Positions 1-9,253 of a stretch of 61,466 bases of DNA are shown here, piece by piece. The DNA comes from Rhodococcus sp. IEGM 1379 (GTDB lineage Bacteria; Actinomycetota; Actinomycetes; Mycobacteriales; Mycobacteriaceae): the NCBI RefSeq assembly GCF_030056815.1, contig NZ_JASHKR010000027.1, positions 1-61,466 of the forward strand. The letters run 5' to 3'. Within the stretch, counting starts at the first letter, position 1; each line of letters starts with the position of its first letter. The translations under genes and the position numbers were made by a program. The notes below the pieces were generated by a model that saw only the letters and a program-made list of their open reading frames with translations, was not told the DNA's origin and made no database searches.

Positions 1-967
1 CGCCGTCCTTGAACTGCACCGTGCCGGCAGCGTTTGCGGGAGTGACCGTGGCCGTCAGATCGACGGCGGTGCCCGTCAACGTCGTCGGAGGAACCGACAA
101 CGTCGTCGTGGTGTCCACGGCCGGAGCCCCGACCTCGACAGCTGAGACCGCAGACTTCGAGTTGTCGAAGCCGGTACCGGATGTGTACACCGCAGTCACG
201 TTGTGAGTGCCGAGGGTGACGAAGGTGTGCGAGAGAGTCGCCGTGCCGCCGGAGACTGAAACAGCACCGCCGATGTCGACGCCGCCGTCTTTGAACTGGA
301 CAGTGCCCCCGGCATTTGCGGGATCGACCGTCGCAGTCAGGTCAACGGCGGTACCGGCAGTGGCGTTCGCCGGAGCCTCCAATGTGGTGGTGGTGGGGGC
401 GACGACGCGCACCCACGCGCCGCTGCCGCCCTGCTGACTGCCGAACGTGTAGACGTCGAACTTGAAGCCGGCGTTGTAGTCGCCGGTCGCCTGGGTCAGG
501 GGGATTTTGTAGGTGACAGCGAAGTCGACGTTGTCGAGGTAGCCCTTGGTGCCGATGACTGGTACCGAGTTGCAGCCGCCGCCGGTGCAGGTCGCCTTGA
601 CGCCGGCAGCGCCCTCGGGGGTGACGTTCGACAGCTTGCTGATCGTGTGCGAAACGTACTCGAAGCCGGCGGGCTGGATCTGCCGGATCGCGGTCATGTA
701 CCGGCCGATACCGCTGTTCTTCCAGATCTTGGAAGTGAAGGTGACGGTGTCGCCCGGGTGGGCGATGTTGCTACCCGGGGCACCGTTCACCGCGGTCAGG
801 CTCAGGTTCCACCTGAGGTTGTCGGTCGACTGGTCGCCCGTCGACGCGGGCGGCGTCGTTGCCGGATCGTATGCGACGGCGACGCCGGCGCCGGCGAGTA
901 TCAGTGTTATCGCGGCACCGGCCGCGATGATGGGTGTCGCCAGGCGACGACTTAGGGATGGATGCAC
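1..967 (-). CDS. Secreted Ig-like repeat protein (partial, 3' end outside window)
   Basis: The gene begins at GTG 965-967 with GGAG 7-8 bases upstream and runs off the left edge of the window, so its C-terminus is unseen. The N-terminus starts HPSLSRRLATP, followed by a hydrophobic Ala-rich segment ending AVAY, read as a Sec signal peptide. A domain of about 150 residues follows and then Ig-like repeats opening with a Thr/Val-rich strand, of the bacterial group-3 Ig type. The first ~555 bp are almost identical to the start of the gene ending at 3050, so the two are recent paralogues. A cell-surface or adhesion role is inferred from architecture only. Confidence 0.8.
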   Translation of the reverse strand, partial: MHPSLSRRLATPIIAAGAAITLILAGAGVAVAYDPATTPPASTGDQSTDNLRWNLSLTAVNGAPGSNIAHPGDTVTFTSKIWKNSGIGRYMTAIRQIQPAGFEYVSHTISKLSNVTPEGAAGVKATCTGGGCNSVPVIGTKGYLDNVDFAVTYKIPLTQATGDYNAGFKFDVYTFGSQQGGSGAWVRVVAPTTTTLEAPANATAGTAVDLTATVDPANAGGTVQFKDGGVDIGGAVSVSGGTATLSHTFVTLGTHNVTAVYTSGTGFDNSKSAVSAVEVGAPAVDTTTTLSVPPTTLTGTAVDLTATVTPANAAGTVQFKDG

Positions 968-1183
968 GGGTGCTCCTTCAATTCCTTACCGCAAGTGCGG
1001 CATTGGGTTTGAGCAAGAATTCGTCTTAAAGAGAACGAAGCTATCCAGATTGGACACGTGACCAACACAATATGGGACTTTCATCCCGGAGGTCAATATT
1101 TCGAACGGGACAATCTGAAATATCGAATTTTGTCGAATAGTGTTGTAAACAAATAGATTTAATTTCAATTGTAGAACCTATTC
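968..1183. promoter_or_regulatory. AT-rich upstream region of the first Ig-like gene
   Basis: This gene-free stretch is much richer in A/T than its neighbours and should carry the promoter of the minus-strand gene starting at 967. It contains an imperfect 16-bp palindrome centred on CACGTG (1050-1065, 14 of 16 positions symmetric). I see no clear -35/-10 pair and do not know a binding protein. Confidence 0.35.
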
Positions 1184-1231
1184 AAACGAAAGGCGCGCCC
1201 CCGAACAATGTCGGTGACGCGCCTTTCGTTT
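1184..1231. terminator. Terminator after the 1252-2955 gene
   Basis: A perfect 14-bp stem (1184-1197 with 1218-1231, AAACGAAAGGCGCG and its complement) encloses a 20-nt loop. It lies 21 bp downstream of the stop codon of the minus-strand Ig-like gene, and a short T-run follows on the minus strand. Confidence 0.8.
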
Positions 1232-1251
1232 ACTGTCTTACGACTGCGATC

Positions 1252-2955
1252 TTAGGATCCGAAGATGCTTGACAAGCTGCCGAAGCCTCCCGGGCCCGGA
1301 TCGGTACCGGCGGGAACCGTCAGTGCCTGCGGAGCAGACGCTGAGTCGATAAACCCTGCAGCGCCGATGAATTCAGCGGTGATGCTGAACTCGCCCGAAG
1401 CCGCAAACGTGGTAGGTAGTGTCGCAACACCGTTCACCACGGCGACGGGAGCGCCGAGAGTGACGTCACCCATCTTGAACTGGACCTTGCCGTTGGCGTT
1501 GGCCGGATCGACCGTGGCCTTCAGTGTGACCGGGGCGCCCTTGGTGATCGTTCCGACCGCGTCCAGGGTGGTGCTGGTCTGCACCGCTTCTGCCGGAGCG
1601 TTGGTGACGCTCACCGGGAATGCCGGTGCGACGGAGCCTGCGACGCCGGTGGTGCCGGAGTAGCGCGCGACAACCTTGTGGGTGCCGGTGGTGCCGAAGT
1701 TGTACTGCGCCACTGCGACACCGTCGGTGCCGACCGTGCCGGTCACCTTCTCGCCACCATCGATGGTGAACTCCACCGTGCCACCCTCCACTGCCGGGGT
1801 GACCTGCGCGTGCAGGCTGACGTCCTGGCCGACGTAAGCGAGGTTCGGGCTGGTCATCGCGAGGGTGGTGACGGTGTCGTCGGTGCTGACGTTGATGGTC
1901 TTGACCGCCGAGGTGGAGGCGATGAAGCCGGTGGAACCGGAGAACGCTGCCGTGATCGCGTAGTCACCGTCGGTGTCGAAGGTGTGGGTGATCGAAGCGC
2001 TGCCGGCAGTGACGTCGGCGGTGCCGAGAGAGGTTGCGCCGTCGAAGAACTCGACGGTACCACCCGGTGCGGCGGGGGCGACGTTCGCGGTCAGGGTGAC
2101 CTCGGCGCCGTTCTTGACGGCGCCGGGAGCCACCACGGTGGTGGTGGTTTGCTTGTCGGCTTCGATGATGTTGGTCGTAACCAGTGCGCCCGCACCGGCG
2201 TTGAGCGGTGTGGCATCACCCTCGGCATCACGTGGGGTGCACTGGGTCGGTGCCCATGCGGTGATTAGCAGGGTCGCCTTCGGTAGGAACGTCAGGAAGT
2301 TCTTGTCGTTGGCCCACTTTCCGGCGTCGCCGCCGGTGCGCAACTTCATTTCGATCGTGCCCGAGGCACCGGCCTTGAGCCGTGCTTTGACTTGGGGCAG
2401 CTTGAAGGTTGTTTCCGCGCCGCTGGTGGCCAGGGCTACGATCCCGCCCTCGGAACTCTTGCTCGTGTTCGGACCGTTGCCGATCGTGGCGTTGTTGCCC
2501 GAGAGGCGGATGATCTTACCGGCGGGGTCGGGATTGCCGTTCTCGTTGATGCGCAGCACATTCGGTGTCACCCCGCTCAGGCCGATGCTGGTGCCGGGCA
2601 CGATGTCCCCGCTTATAAACTCGGCGTTCGCCGGGATATCGACGTCGATCTTGATGCGCGAGATGCTCTTGACGCTTGCACCCGAGACCTCGTTGGGGAC
2701 GGAGATCGGCGGTGGTGTGATGGTGACGTCGAACTCGTCGCCGGCGTTGACCGATTCCGGGGCGTCAACGGACACGGTGGCTGGCTGACTCAGCGCGGTC
2801 GGTCCTGCTACCGCGGACGGCGTTGCCAGGCAGGAAGCTATGAATGTGTTGTCGACGGTTTGGGCTTGGGCGGGTACTCCGGCGAACATGGTGACGCAGA
2901 CGAGGGCTCCCACACCGACAGGTGTGACGAGCCGTTGAATCCTCTTCTTCTGCAC
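1252..2955 (-). CDS. Secreted protein with three Ig-like repeats
   Basis: 567 aa. GTG 2953-2955 is chosen because AGGAG sits 5 bases upstream; the longer open frame (to 3303) would add a low-complexity Pro/Ser-rich leader that crosses the terminator of the next gene. The signal peptide is KKRIQR followed by a hydrophobic stretch ending VPAQA. A domain of about 220 residues unlike that of its two neighbours follows, then three Ig-like repeats of ~85 aa. Each repeat has the Thr-rich first strand and a G-x-V-x-F core typical of bacterial group-3 Ig folds. The C-terminus is GFGSLSSIFGS, shared in form with the gene at 3050. Likely exported to the envelope; no enzymatic motif is seen. Confidence 0.85.
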   Translation of the reverse strand: MQKKRIQRLVTPVGVGALVCVTMFAGVPAQAQTVDNTFIASCLATPSAVAGPTALSQPATVSVDAPESVNAGDEFDVTITPPPISVPNEVSGASVKSISRIKIDVDIPANAEFISGDIVPGTSIGLSGVTPNVLRINENGNPDPAGKIIRLSGNNATIGNGPNTSKSSEGGIVALATSGAETTFKLPQVKARLKAGASGTIEMKLRTGGDAGKWANDKNFLTFLPKATLLITAWAPTQCTPRDAEGDATPLNAGAGALVTTNIIEADKQTTTTVVAPGAVKNGAEVTLTANVAPAAPGGTVEFFDGATSLGTADVTAGSASITHTFDTDGDYAITAAFSGSTGFIASTSAVKTINVSTDDTVTTLAMTSPNLAYVGQDVSLHAQVTPAVEGGTVEFTIDGGEKVTGTVGTDGVAVAQYNFGTTGTHKVVARYSGTTGVAGSVAPAFPVSVTNAPAEAVQTSTTLDAVGTITKGAPVTLKATVDPANANGKVQFKMGDVTLGAPVAVVNGVATLPTTFAASGEFSITAEFIGAAGFIDSASAPQALTVPAGTDPGPGGFGSLSSIFGS

Positions 2956-3001
2956 GAATTCTCCTACGGATGAATGGAAAGTATCGAAGGTGCCCGTCCG
3001 A

Positions 3002-3032
3002 GATCCGGGGCGCGGCGTGCGCGCCCCGGATC
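3002..3032. terminator. Terminator after the 3050-4810 gene
   Basis: A 13-bp perfect GC-rich stem (3002-3014 with 3020-3032, GATCCGGGGCGCG) with a 5-nt loop sits 17 bp past the stop codon of the minus-strand Ig-like gene. No strong T-run follows, which is common in actinobacteria. Confidence 0.8.
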
Positions 3033-3049
3033 GGGCTACGGGCGCGGAC

Positions 3050-4810
3050 CTAGCTACCGAAAATGCCGGACAGCGAACCAAGGCTGCCGGTACCGGGACC
3101 GGGGGTGGTTGCGGTGGTGATACCCACGACGGTGGGGCCGGACACGGAGTCATTCCATCCGTCGCCGCCGACGAAGGCGGCGGTGACGGCGTAGGTGCCT
3201 TCGGCGTCGAAGATGTGCGTGATGGTGGCGACACCGTCGACGACGGCAACGGGTGCGCCGATCGCAGTGGTGCCGACCTTGAACTGGATGGTGCCGTTGG
3301 CACCGGCGGGGGCGACAGTGGCCGTGAACGTCATGGCGTTGCCCACGGTGGAGTTGCCGGCGATACCGAGGGTAGTGGTGGTGTCTTCGCGGTCGGGTTC
3401 GACTGCCTTGACGGTGACCGAGTACTCAGCGGAGGTCGAGGTGGCGAATCCGGGAGCTCCGACGAACGTCGCTACCACGTTGGAGGTTCCGACGGTGTCG
3501 AAGGTATGCGGGAGAACGGCGACGCCGTCGCCGGTGCCCACATCTGCTGTGCCGACGGGGACGCCGTCGACGGTGAATTCGACCTGACCTGCATTCGGGA
3601 ATGGCAGGACGGTGGCGGAGAGGTTGGTTTCGACGCCTACGGTTGCGGTGACCGGCTCGAGAACTGTTGTGGTGGTGCCGAAGTCAGCATCGTTGACGGT
3701 CAGTGGGGATGCTGCCGAGTCGGAGTTGAGGTTGCCGCCGGTGCCGGTGAAGTGCGCGGTGAAGCTGTGTGAGCCAGCCTCGACGAAGGTGCGGGTGATC
3801 GCGGCGCTTCCGTCAATCACGTCGACCGGGCTGCCGACGTTGACGTCGCCGTCCTTGAACTGGACCTGGCCGGTTGCGGTGGCCGGGCTGATCGCGGCAT
3901 CGAAGGTGACGGGTGCGCCGACGACGGCGGTGGCGGGAGCAGTCAGCGTGGTGGTGGTGTCAGTCGTCACGTCGACGGTCGAGATCTCGGAAGTGGCGTC
4001 GTGAAAGAGGGTATCGCCGGTGAACACGGCTGTGATGTCGTGCGCACCCGGGGTTTCGAAGGTGTGCTGTGTGGATGCAACGCCACCGACGACGGTGACG
4101 GGGCTGCCGATGTTGTTGTCGCCGTCCTTGAACTGGACGGTGCCGACAGCGTCAGCCGGACCGACGTTGGCACTCAGGTCGATCTGCTCACCGGTCTTGG
4201 CGGCTACCGGGGCCGTCAGTGTGGTGGTGGTGGCGACCTTCGGGTCCACAACACGCACCCACGCGCCGCTGCCGCCCTGTTGACTGCCGAACGTGTAGAC
4301 GTCGAACTTGAAGCCGGCGTTGTAGTCGCCGAACGCCTGGGTCAGGGGGATTTTGTAGGTGACAGCGAAGTCGACGTTGTCGAGGTAGCCCTTGGTGCCG
4401 ATGATCGGTACCGAGTTGCAGCCGCCGCCGGTGCAGGTCGCCTTGACGCCGGCCTCACCCTCGGGGGTGACGTTCGACAGCTTGCTGATCGTGTGCGAAA
4501 CGTACTCGAAGCCGGCGGGCTGGATCTGCCGGATCGCGGTCATGTACCGGCCGATACCGCTGTTCTTCCAGATCTTGGAAGTGAAGGTGACGGTGTCGCC
4601 CGGGTGGACGATGTTGCTACCCGGGGCACCGTTCACCGCGGTCAGGCTCAGGTTCCACCTGAGGTTGTCGGACGACTGGTCGCCCGTCGACGAGGGGGGT
4701 GGCGGTGTCGGGTCGGCGACGGCGGTGCCGGCACCGCCGAGCATCAGGGTTATCGCGGCACCAGCCGCGATAATGGGTGTCGCCAGGCGACGGCTTAGGG
4801 ACGGACGCAC
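3050..4810 (-). CDS. Secreted protein with four Ig-like repeats
   Basis: 586 aa. GTG 4808-4810 is chosen because a perfect AGGAGG lies at 4815-4820; the longer frame to 4852 lacks this. Signal peptide: RRLAT, an Ala/Gly-rich hydrophobic core, then AVADP. Residues ~40-190 form an N-terminal domain with a Cys pair (CTGGGC) that is nearly identical to that of the partial gene at 1-967. Four ~85-aa Ig-like repeats follow, each opening with TTTTL or a close variant and carrying a VQFKDGD-like core. The C-terminus is GSLGSLSGIFGS. Probably a surface protein; ligand unknown. Confidence 0.85.
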   Translation of the reverse strand: MRPSLSRRLATPIIAAGAAITLMLGGAGTAVADPTPPPPSSTGDQSSDNLRWNLSLTAVNGAPGSNIVHPGDTVTFTSKIWKNSGIGRYMTAIRQIQPAGFEYVSHTISKLSNVTPEGEAGVKATCTGGGCNSVPIIGTKGYLDNVDFAVTYKIPLTQAFGDYNAGFKFDVYTFGSQQGGSGAWVRVVDPKVATTTTLTAPVAAKTGEQIDLSANVGPADAVGTVQFKDGDNNIGSPVTVVGGVASTQHTFETPGAHDITAVFTGDTLFHDATSEISTVDVTTDTTTTLTAPATAVVGAPVTFDAAISPATATGQVQFKDGDVNVGSPVDVIDGSAAITRTFVEAGSHSFTAHFTGTGGNLNSDSAASPLTVNDADFGTTTTVLEPVTATVGVETNLSATVLPFPNAGQVEFTVDGVPVGTADVGTGDGVAVLPHTFDTVGTSNVVATFVGAPGFATSTSAEYSVTVKAVEPDREDTTTTLGIAGNSTVGNAMTFTATVAPAGANGTIQFKVGTTAIGAPVAVVDGVATITHIFDAEGTYAVTAAFVGGDGWNDSVSGPTVVGITTATTPGPGTGSLGSLSGIFGS

Positions 4811-5281
4811 GGATCCTCCTTTATCGTGTGCCGCAGGCGGCACTCGTACCAAACATGACTTAGGTCACATGACTGCAAAGGGTACACATAACTGGACGTC
4901 CGTATAGGTGCTTTGGGGCTTTTACGCCAGTTGGTTTCTGCACACATCGGAGACTGGTCCAGGGAACAAGGTCCTGCGGGGGCTGCGACGGCAATCTTGG
5001 GCGCGGACTGTCGATCGATAGTGAACTATCGGCATAGGCAGGCGTATGTACCACGCGCTGATCGAACAGGAAACGACTGCCGCAGACGAGCGCCGCGCTA
5101 CATCGATCCAGCCCAAGGTGGCGCAGTCGAAAAGGAATTACAGGCGAATTGGGGTAATCGGGGCCGCAGCGGCGAGTTTGGGCCGGGATGCCCTGAGTGG
5201 ACTGGAGTCGTGTGTGCCACGGGAGTCCATCGGCAGTGGGGAGGACCGGGCCGAGCGAATTTTGGCGTGCGGGATTGAAAC
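4811..5281. other. Gene-free region upstream of the Ig-like genes, with an inverted repeat
   Basis: No convincing gene is found in these 471 bp. Short open frames exist (for example 5046-5294 on the plus strand) but lack a ribosome site and any recognisable family. A perfect inverted repeat CGATAGT-GA-ACTATCG lies at 5016-5031, about 200 bp before the minus-strand start at 4810, and could be an operator. The promoter of the Ig-like gene should be here. Confidence 0.4.
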
Positions 5282-5797
5282 TTACAGAGATTGAATAGTT
5301 TTTCTCAGTAACGTCAACGGATCAGTGTCGTCACGTCGACCCCGGGGGCCGGCTCCCTCAGGATTGACGAAGCGGCCTTCGTCCGAGCGGGTCCATTCAC
5401 GCACAGCCCAGCGCTCTTTGATCGCCCAATGCCCGCTACGACGCTCCATGTGGTCGACGAACCGTGCGCCGCTGGTGAAGTTGACCATCCCGACGCCTTC
5501 GGGGCCACCCCAATGTGTGGACATCGAGTACGCCTCGCTGATCGCGAAGTCGCCGTGCAGTTCGACGAGATGATTACCGATGTGGTGCATGGTGCCGCCG
5601 ATGGCGGAGAGTTTCGGCGTCACCCACGCGATGTATTCGTCTACGTTGCCGTCGAATCCGGTGTGATGATCGATGGCATCGGGATGGTAGGCGCTACGTA
5701 CGAGGTCGAAGTCGAGACGGTCGATGCCTCGGGCGTAGGTCAGGACTACTTCGCGAATTGCTTGCTTGTCCAGCAGATCTTGCACAGCCTGGTCCAT
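5282..5797 (-). CDS. SnoaL-like (NTF2-fold) protein
   Basis: 171 aa, single NTF2/SnoaL-type domain. Seen: the N-terminal helix pattern KQAIREVVLTYARGIDRLD, then the YHPDAIDHHTGFDG segment and a TMHHIGNHLVEL strand, all typical of SnoaL_4 proteins, which include dehydratases, isomerases and many of unknown activity. It starts at ATG 5797, one base after the stop of the LLM gene upstream, so it is the last gene of a five-gene minus-strand operon (9253 to 5282). Substrate unknown; steroid or other polycyclic catabolism is inferred from the operon. A cyclase, hydratase or hydrolytic role is equally open. Confidence 0.8.
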   Translation of the reverse strand: MDQAVQDLLDKQAIREVVLTYARGIDRLDFDLVRSAYHPDAIDHHTGFDGNVDEYIAWVTPKLSAIGGTMHHIGNHLVELHGDFAISEAYSMSTHWGGPEGVGMVNFTSGARFVDHMERRSGHWAIKERWAVREWTRSDEGRFVNPEGAGPRGRRDDTDPLTLLRKTIQSL

Positions 5798-5798
5798 C

Positions 5799-6695
5799 TC
5801 AGGCCTCCTTGATGTTGCTCATCCAGTTGAGTAGTTCCGGCAGTTCTTGCGCAGCACAGTCGAATACGGCGGGCCGAAATACGACGACGGATGCGCCGCG
5901 GTCGGACAAATCGTGGGCTCTTTCCGCGGTGGCTGCGAGATCGATAGTTCCGTTGTCGCGTCGAACGGGGGCGGCAGAGACCTGGATACGAACACTCTGG
6001 GGATCGCGTCCGTGTGCCTCGAATGTATTGCGCAGCAGCGCCACGCTGTCCGTGAATGTAGGTAGGTCGGTGGGGTTGACGGTCCAACCGTCGGCGACGC
6101 GTGCGATGCGGTCGAAGTTCCGTTGACTGGGAGCGAATCCGAAAAGAACAGGCACGCGGTCCTGCGTCGACAGCGGAAGGCTGTGGTAGTTCTCGAAGGA
6201 GAAATCGCGACCCTTGAAGTTGGCGGGTGCCTGCGTCCAGAGTTCGCGGCAGGCCTCGACGGTTTCTTCCATGCGACCGAACCTGGCGTCGAAAGGCATG
6301 TTGGTGGCGGTGTATTCGGCCTCTTGCCAGCCGACTCCGAAGCCCATCGTCACGCGTCCGTCGGACAAGGCGTCGAGGGTGGCGACCTGTTTTGCGAGCA
6401 GCGCCGGTGGCCGAACGGTTGCGATCAGGACCGATACTCCGAGGCGAGTGCGTTCGGTGACTGCCGCGATCGAGGAGAGCAGTGAAATCGGCTCGTACCA
6501 AGGATGATCCAAGGGAAATGCGAAGCCATGCTCGTCTACCCGTCCCGCATGAGCGTCGGCATTGAATCCGATGTGATCACCGGTGCAGATCAAGTCGATG
6601 CCGACTTGATCTGCGCGGGTGGCGAAGTCGAGAACCAGTCGGATCTTGCCGTCGAAGAGTGCTTCGAGGCCTAATACATTGACGCCAATCTCCAC
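5799..6695 (-). CDS. LLM-class F420-dependent oxidoreductase
   Basis: 298 aa luciferase-like monooxygenase-fold protein of the TIGR03619-like type. Seen: an N-terminal barrel strand with GLEALF, the LICTGDHIGFN segment, RLGVSVLIATVRPP and LSDGRVTMGFGVGWQEAEY, the signature of actinobacterial F420-binding LLM proteins. It starts at GTG 6693-6695 with AAAGAG upstream. It should use F420 (or FMN) for a redox step, with the substrate probably produced by the acyl-CoA ligase and SnoaL partners of the operon. A second, different LLM enzyme is encoded at 11992. The exact reaction cannot be read from sequence. Confidence 0.85.
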   Translation of the reverse strand: MEIGVNVLGLEALFDGKIRLVLDFATRADQVGIDLICTGDHIGFNADAHAGRVDEHGFAFPLDHPWYEPISLLSSIAAVTERTRLGVSVLIATVRPPALLAKQVATLDALSDGRVTMGFGVGWQEAEYTATNMPFDARFGRMEETVEACRELWTQAPANFKGRDFSFENYHSLPLSTQDRVPVLFGFAPSQRNFDRIARVADGWTVNPTDLPTFTDSVALLRNTFEAHGRDPQSVRIQVSAAPVRRDNGTIDLAATAERAHDLSDRGASVVVFRPAVFDCAAQELPELLNWMSNIKEA

Positions 6696-6732
6696 TGTGA
6701 AACTCTTTTCTGCCGAAGTTTGTTTCCGAATG

Positions 6733-7089
6733 TCAGATCCGAGGCAACTCGCACTCGTCGACGACGAACTGAATGATCTTGCTCTGATCCAGGAAATTGG
6801 ATTCGTCGGCCCGGATCAGGTTGCCTATCTCCGGTCGGGCGTGGGTTGCCAGCATGTCGGCGTAGCCGGCTTTGTCGTGGAACCACATTTCGGTGATGAC
6901 GTCGAAATGCGGGTCAGGAATGCCCTCGGCACGCAGAACCTGAGTCAGATCAGGGAAATTCCGTCGGTATTCGATGATCTGAGGAAAGGTTTTCGCAATC
7001 AGTGGAGCATGGTTGTTCTCGTAGTAGTCGATGAACTCTTCCCGTGTGAGTCCAGGCTTACGGGTGAGTAGCGCGATTGCTTTGAACAT
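6733..7089 (-). CDS. EthD-domain protein
   Basis: 118 aa, length and pattern of an EthD ferredoxin-like (dimeric alpha/beta barrel) domain: KAIALLTRKPGLTREEF, then the YYENNHAPLI box that marks the family, and an EMWFHDKAGYADML segment. EthD proteins accompany P450s and other catabolic enzymes and are often small accessory or lyase-like proteins of unclear catalysis. The ATG at 7089 has GGAGAC 8 bases upstream. Fourth from the operon's 3' end in gene order, lying between SnoaL and LLM genes. Function here is unknown; an isomerase or chaperone-like role for an unstable intermediate is an inference. Confidence 0.8.
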   Translation of the reverse strand: MFKAIALLTRKPGLTREEFIDYYENNHAPLIAKTFPQIIEYRRNFPDLTQVLRAEGIPDPHFDVITEMWFHDKAGYADMLATHARPEIGNLIRADESNFLDQSKIIQFVVDECELPRI

Positions 7090-7124
7090 TGCCAGTCTCC
7101 TGTTTCAGGTGCAGTGAGATGTAT

Positions 7125-7595
7125 TCAGAGTGTTCGTTTCGCGTGAGCGGACATGTCGCCGAGATGGTCCAGGCAGAAGAGTCGCTGCGTGAACTGCCAC
7201 GATCCGTTGACGCAGCTGAATCGATCGAAGTATCGGCCAGACAGAATCGGTTGCAGCGCAAGGTCGTCAGTTCCCTGAATGACCATGACGTACGACAGCG
7301 CCGAGGCCTGATCGCCGTCAACGAAAACCCGAGTGTTGGTCAACATGTGCTTTGTACGAGGCATCGGGGGAGTGCCGTACATCCGGATGAAGCTGCTGCA
7401 CGCGGCGAACACCGCATCGGCGTCGGAGGAAATGACGGTGGTGGCAATACCGTCCGGACCGCATTGACCGTAATCGGACTGCGCGAACAGCGCTGCGACT
7501 TCACGTAACCTGCCCTGATCGATCAGGTGTGTGTACTCGCAGAGCAGGTCACGGACCGCCATTTCGGCGACGATCCGTGACAGCTCTTCGGTCAT
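7125..7595 (-). CDS. SnoaL-like (NTF2-fold) protein
   Basis: 156 aa with the SnoaL_4 pattern: [20 protein letters not shown], then [24 protein letters not shown] and an [17 protein letters not shown] end strand. Its ATG overlaps the stop of the upstream acyl-CoA ligase by four bases (ATGA), which implies translational coupling. It is distinct in sequence from the SnoaL-like proteins at 5282 and 16093; three such proteins in one catabolic region suggests several successive hydration, isomerisation or lyase steps. Exact reaction unknown. Confidence 0.8.
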   Translation of the reverse strand: MTEELSRIVAEMAVRDLLCEYTHLIDQGRLREVAALFAQSDYGQCGPDGIATTVISSDADAVFAACSSFIRMYGTPPMPRTKHMLTNTRVFVDGDQASALSYVMVIQGTDDLALQPILSGRYFDRFSCVNGSWQFTQRLFCLDHLGDMSAHAKRTL

Positions 7596-9253
7596 ACTGT
7601 GATCTCGCGCCGCACCATCTTGCCAGTTGCGTTGCGGGGCAGCAGATCACGAGTGATTCGCCACTTCGACGGCACCTTGAAGTAGGACAGGCGCTCGGCG
7701 GCGTACGCGCGGAGCTCTTCCTCGTCGGTGGTCGAACCGGGGCGCAGAACGACGACAGCCGAAACTTCCTGGCCGAGGTCCGGATGCGGCATGCCGATGA
7801 CGGCGCATTCAACCACGTCGGGGTGCTCGTCGAGGGTCTGCTCGATCTCGGTGGGGTAGACGTTTTCGCCGCCGCGCAGGATGAGATCGGAACGACGGCC
7901 GGTCAAACGCAGGCGACCGTTCTCGACTACGCCGAAATCTCCGGTGCGGAGCCAGCGTCCGGGAGAGATTGCGGAGGCCGTGGCCTCCTCATTTTCCCAG
8001 TATCCGAGCATGACGAACGGGCTGCGTACGCAGACTTCACCTTCGATGCCGTCGGGCAGCCACTCGCCGAACGGGTCGCGTATTTCCATCGACACGGTGA
8101 TGATCGGGCGTCCGAGAGTGCCCGGGAATTCTTCGAGTTCGGCTCCGATCGCAACAGCGATAGCTGTGCTGCATTCGGTGAGGCCATAGCTGTCGACCAG
8201 AGCATTGCGCGCGAAAGGCACCTGCTCCTTGAGCCGCTCCTTGAACGCGGGCGACGACGGAGCGGACGCCAGAGAGAAAGCAGTCAGCGAGGAGACGTCG
8301 TACTTGGCGATGTTGCCGTGCTCGATCAACCGCGACGCCATCGTGGGAACCGCACCCCAGCTGGTGACGCGTTCGCGCTCGACCAGTCCGAGAACCTTGT
8401 CGACGTCGAAGGCGCCTTCATACAGGATGACGGCGCTGCCGGTGGCTAGTCGCGGGACTACAAGGTTGTGCAGGCTGGCGATGTGGAACAGCGGGGACGT
8501 CAGTAGGTAGCGCAGTGGGCTGGGCTTGGATGCGTCGTACTCCCGGCCCATGAACGCAGCGCCGATAGCGTCGCTGTACTTGTGATAATCGACAACGGCC
8601 ATCACGTTGCGGTGCGAGTGCAGGGCGCCCTTGGGCCGGCCACTGGTTCCGCTGGTGAACAGGATGACGGCTGGGTCGTCCTCGTCGATGTCGGTGTGCG
8701 GAACTTCGGCGCCTGCATACTCCGCGATGAGGGCCGGCAGGTCCTCTTCCATAGTCAGGACTGTTACGTCAGCAGGCAGTTCGGGCAGGGCTGCGCCGCG
8801 CTTGGCGTCGACTACGAGGACCTTCGGACGGGACAGCTCGATACCGTGTGTCACCTCACGCGGAACCCACCAGCCATTGAGACCGACCGCGATGGCACCG
8901 AGTGCCTGCGCCGCGAAGAAGGTCATGACCCACTCGGGGTTGTTGGCGGCGAGAATTCCCACACGATCGCCCTTGCGGATGCCGTACTTGTCCCGCAGCG
9001 CAGTCGCCAGGGCAGCTACGGAGTCGGCATGCTCGGTAAAGGAGATGCGACGGTCGCTTGTGACCAGATAATCGGCGTCTCCCCAGGCCCGGGACGCGGA
9101 GATGAGTTCACCGATGGCATGTCCACGATTCTTCATCACGGGCATGACGGTGCCGAGAACCTCTTCTTCGGCGATCTCGAACGGCCCACCGGGACCGGTG
9201 AGGCGTGAGACCACCTGGTCCAGGAGCAACTGCGGATCTGCGGGGGCAGTCAT
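7592..9253 (-). CDS. Fatty-acyl/steroid acyl-CoA ligase (FadD family)
   Basis: 553 aa ANL-superfamily ligase that would activate a carboxylate with ATP and CoA. Seen: P-loop [17 protein letters not shown], the A5 motif DSYGLTECS, the hinge-linked TGDFG and [19 protein letters not shown], and the C-terminal [13 protein letters not shown] carrying the catalytic Lys. ATG 9251-9253 is used: GAAAGG lies 9 bases before, and the longer frame lacks family similarity. First gene of the minus-strand operon ending at 5282 and divergent from a second ligase at 9465. In context a steroid side-chain or ring acid is the likely substrate; FadD19/FadD8-like relatives are the nearest I can suggest. Confidence 0.88.
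   Translation of the reverse strand: MTAPADPQLLLDQVVSRLTGPGGPFEIAEEEVLGTVMPVMKNRGHAIGELISASRAWGDADYLVTSDRRISFTEHADSVAALATALRDKYGIRKGDRVGILAANNPEWVMTFFAAQALGAIAVGLNGWWVPREVTHGIELSRPKVLVVDAKRGAALPELPADVTVLTMEEDLPALIAEYAGAEVPHTDIDEDDPAVILFTSGTSGRPKGALHSHRNVMAVVDYHKYSDAIGAAFMGREYDASKPSPLRYLLTSPLFHIASLHNLVVPRLATGSAVILYEGAFDVDKVLGLVERERVTSWGAVPTMASRLIEHGNIAKYDVSSLTAFSLASAPSSPAFKERLKEQVPFARNALVDSYGLTECSTAIAVAIGAELEEFPGTLGRPIITVSMEIRDPFGEWLPDGIEGEVCVRSPFVMLGYWENEEATASAISPGRWLRTGDFGVVENGRLRLTGRRSDLILRGGENVYPTEIEQTLDEHPDVVECAVIGMPHPDLGQEVSAVVVLRPGSTTDEEELRAYAAERLSYFKVPSKWRITRDLLPRNATGKMVRREITV

Noticed and set aside
1184-1231. Inverted repeat as an IS end or attachment site
   Set aside because: Position just after a stop codon and stem-loop geometry fit a terminator; no transposase or target duplication is near.
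2956-3303. N-terminal extension of the 1252-2955 protein
   Set aside because: It is low-complexity sequence, crosses the terminator of the neighbouring gene, and a good AGGAG plus GTG followed by a signal peptide marks the start at 2955.
5046-5294. 82-codon plus-strand frame in the gap after the Ig-like genes
   Set aside because: No ribosome site, no recognisable family, and it runs into the 3' end of the SnoaL-like gene on the other strand.
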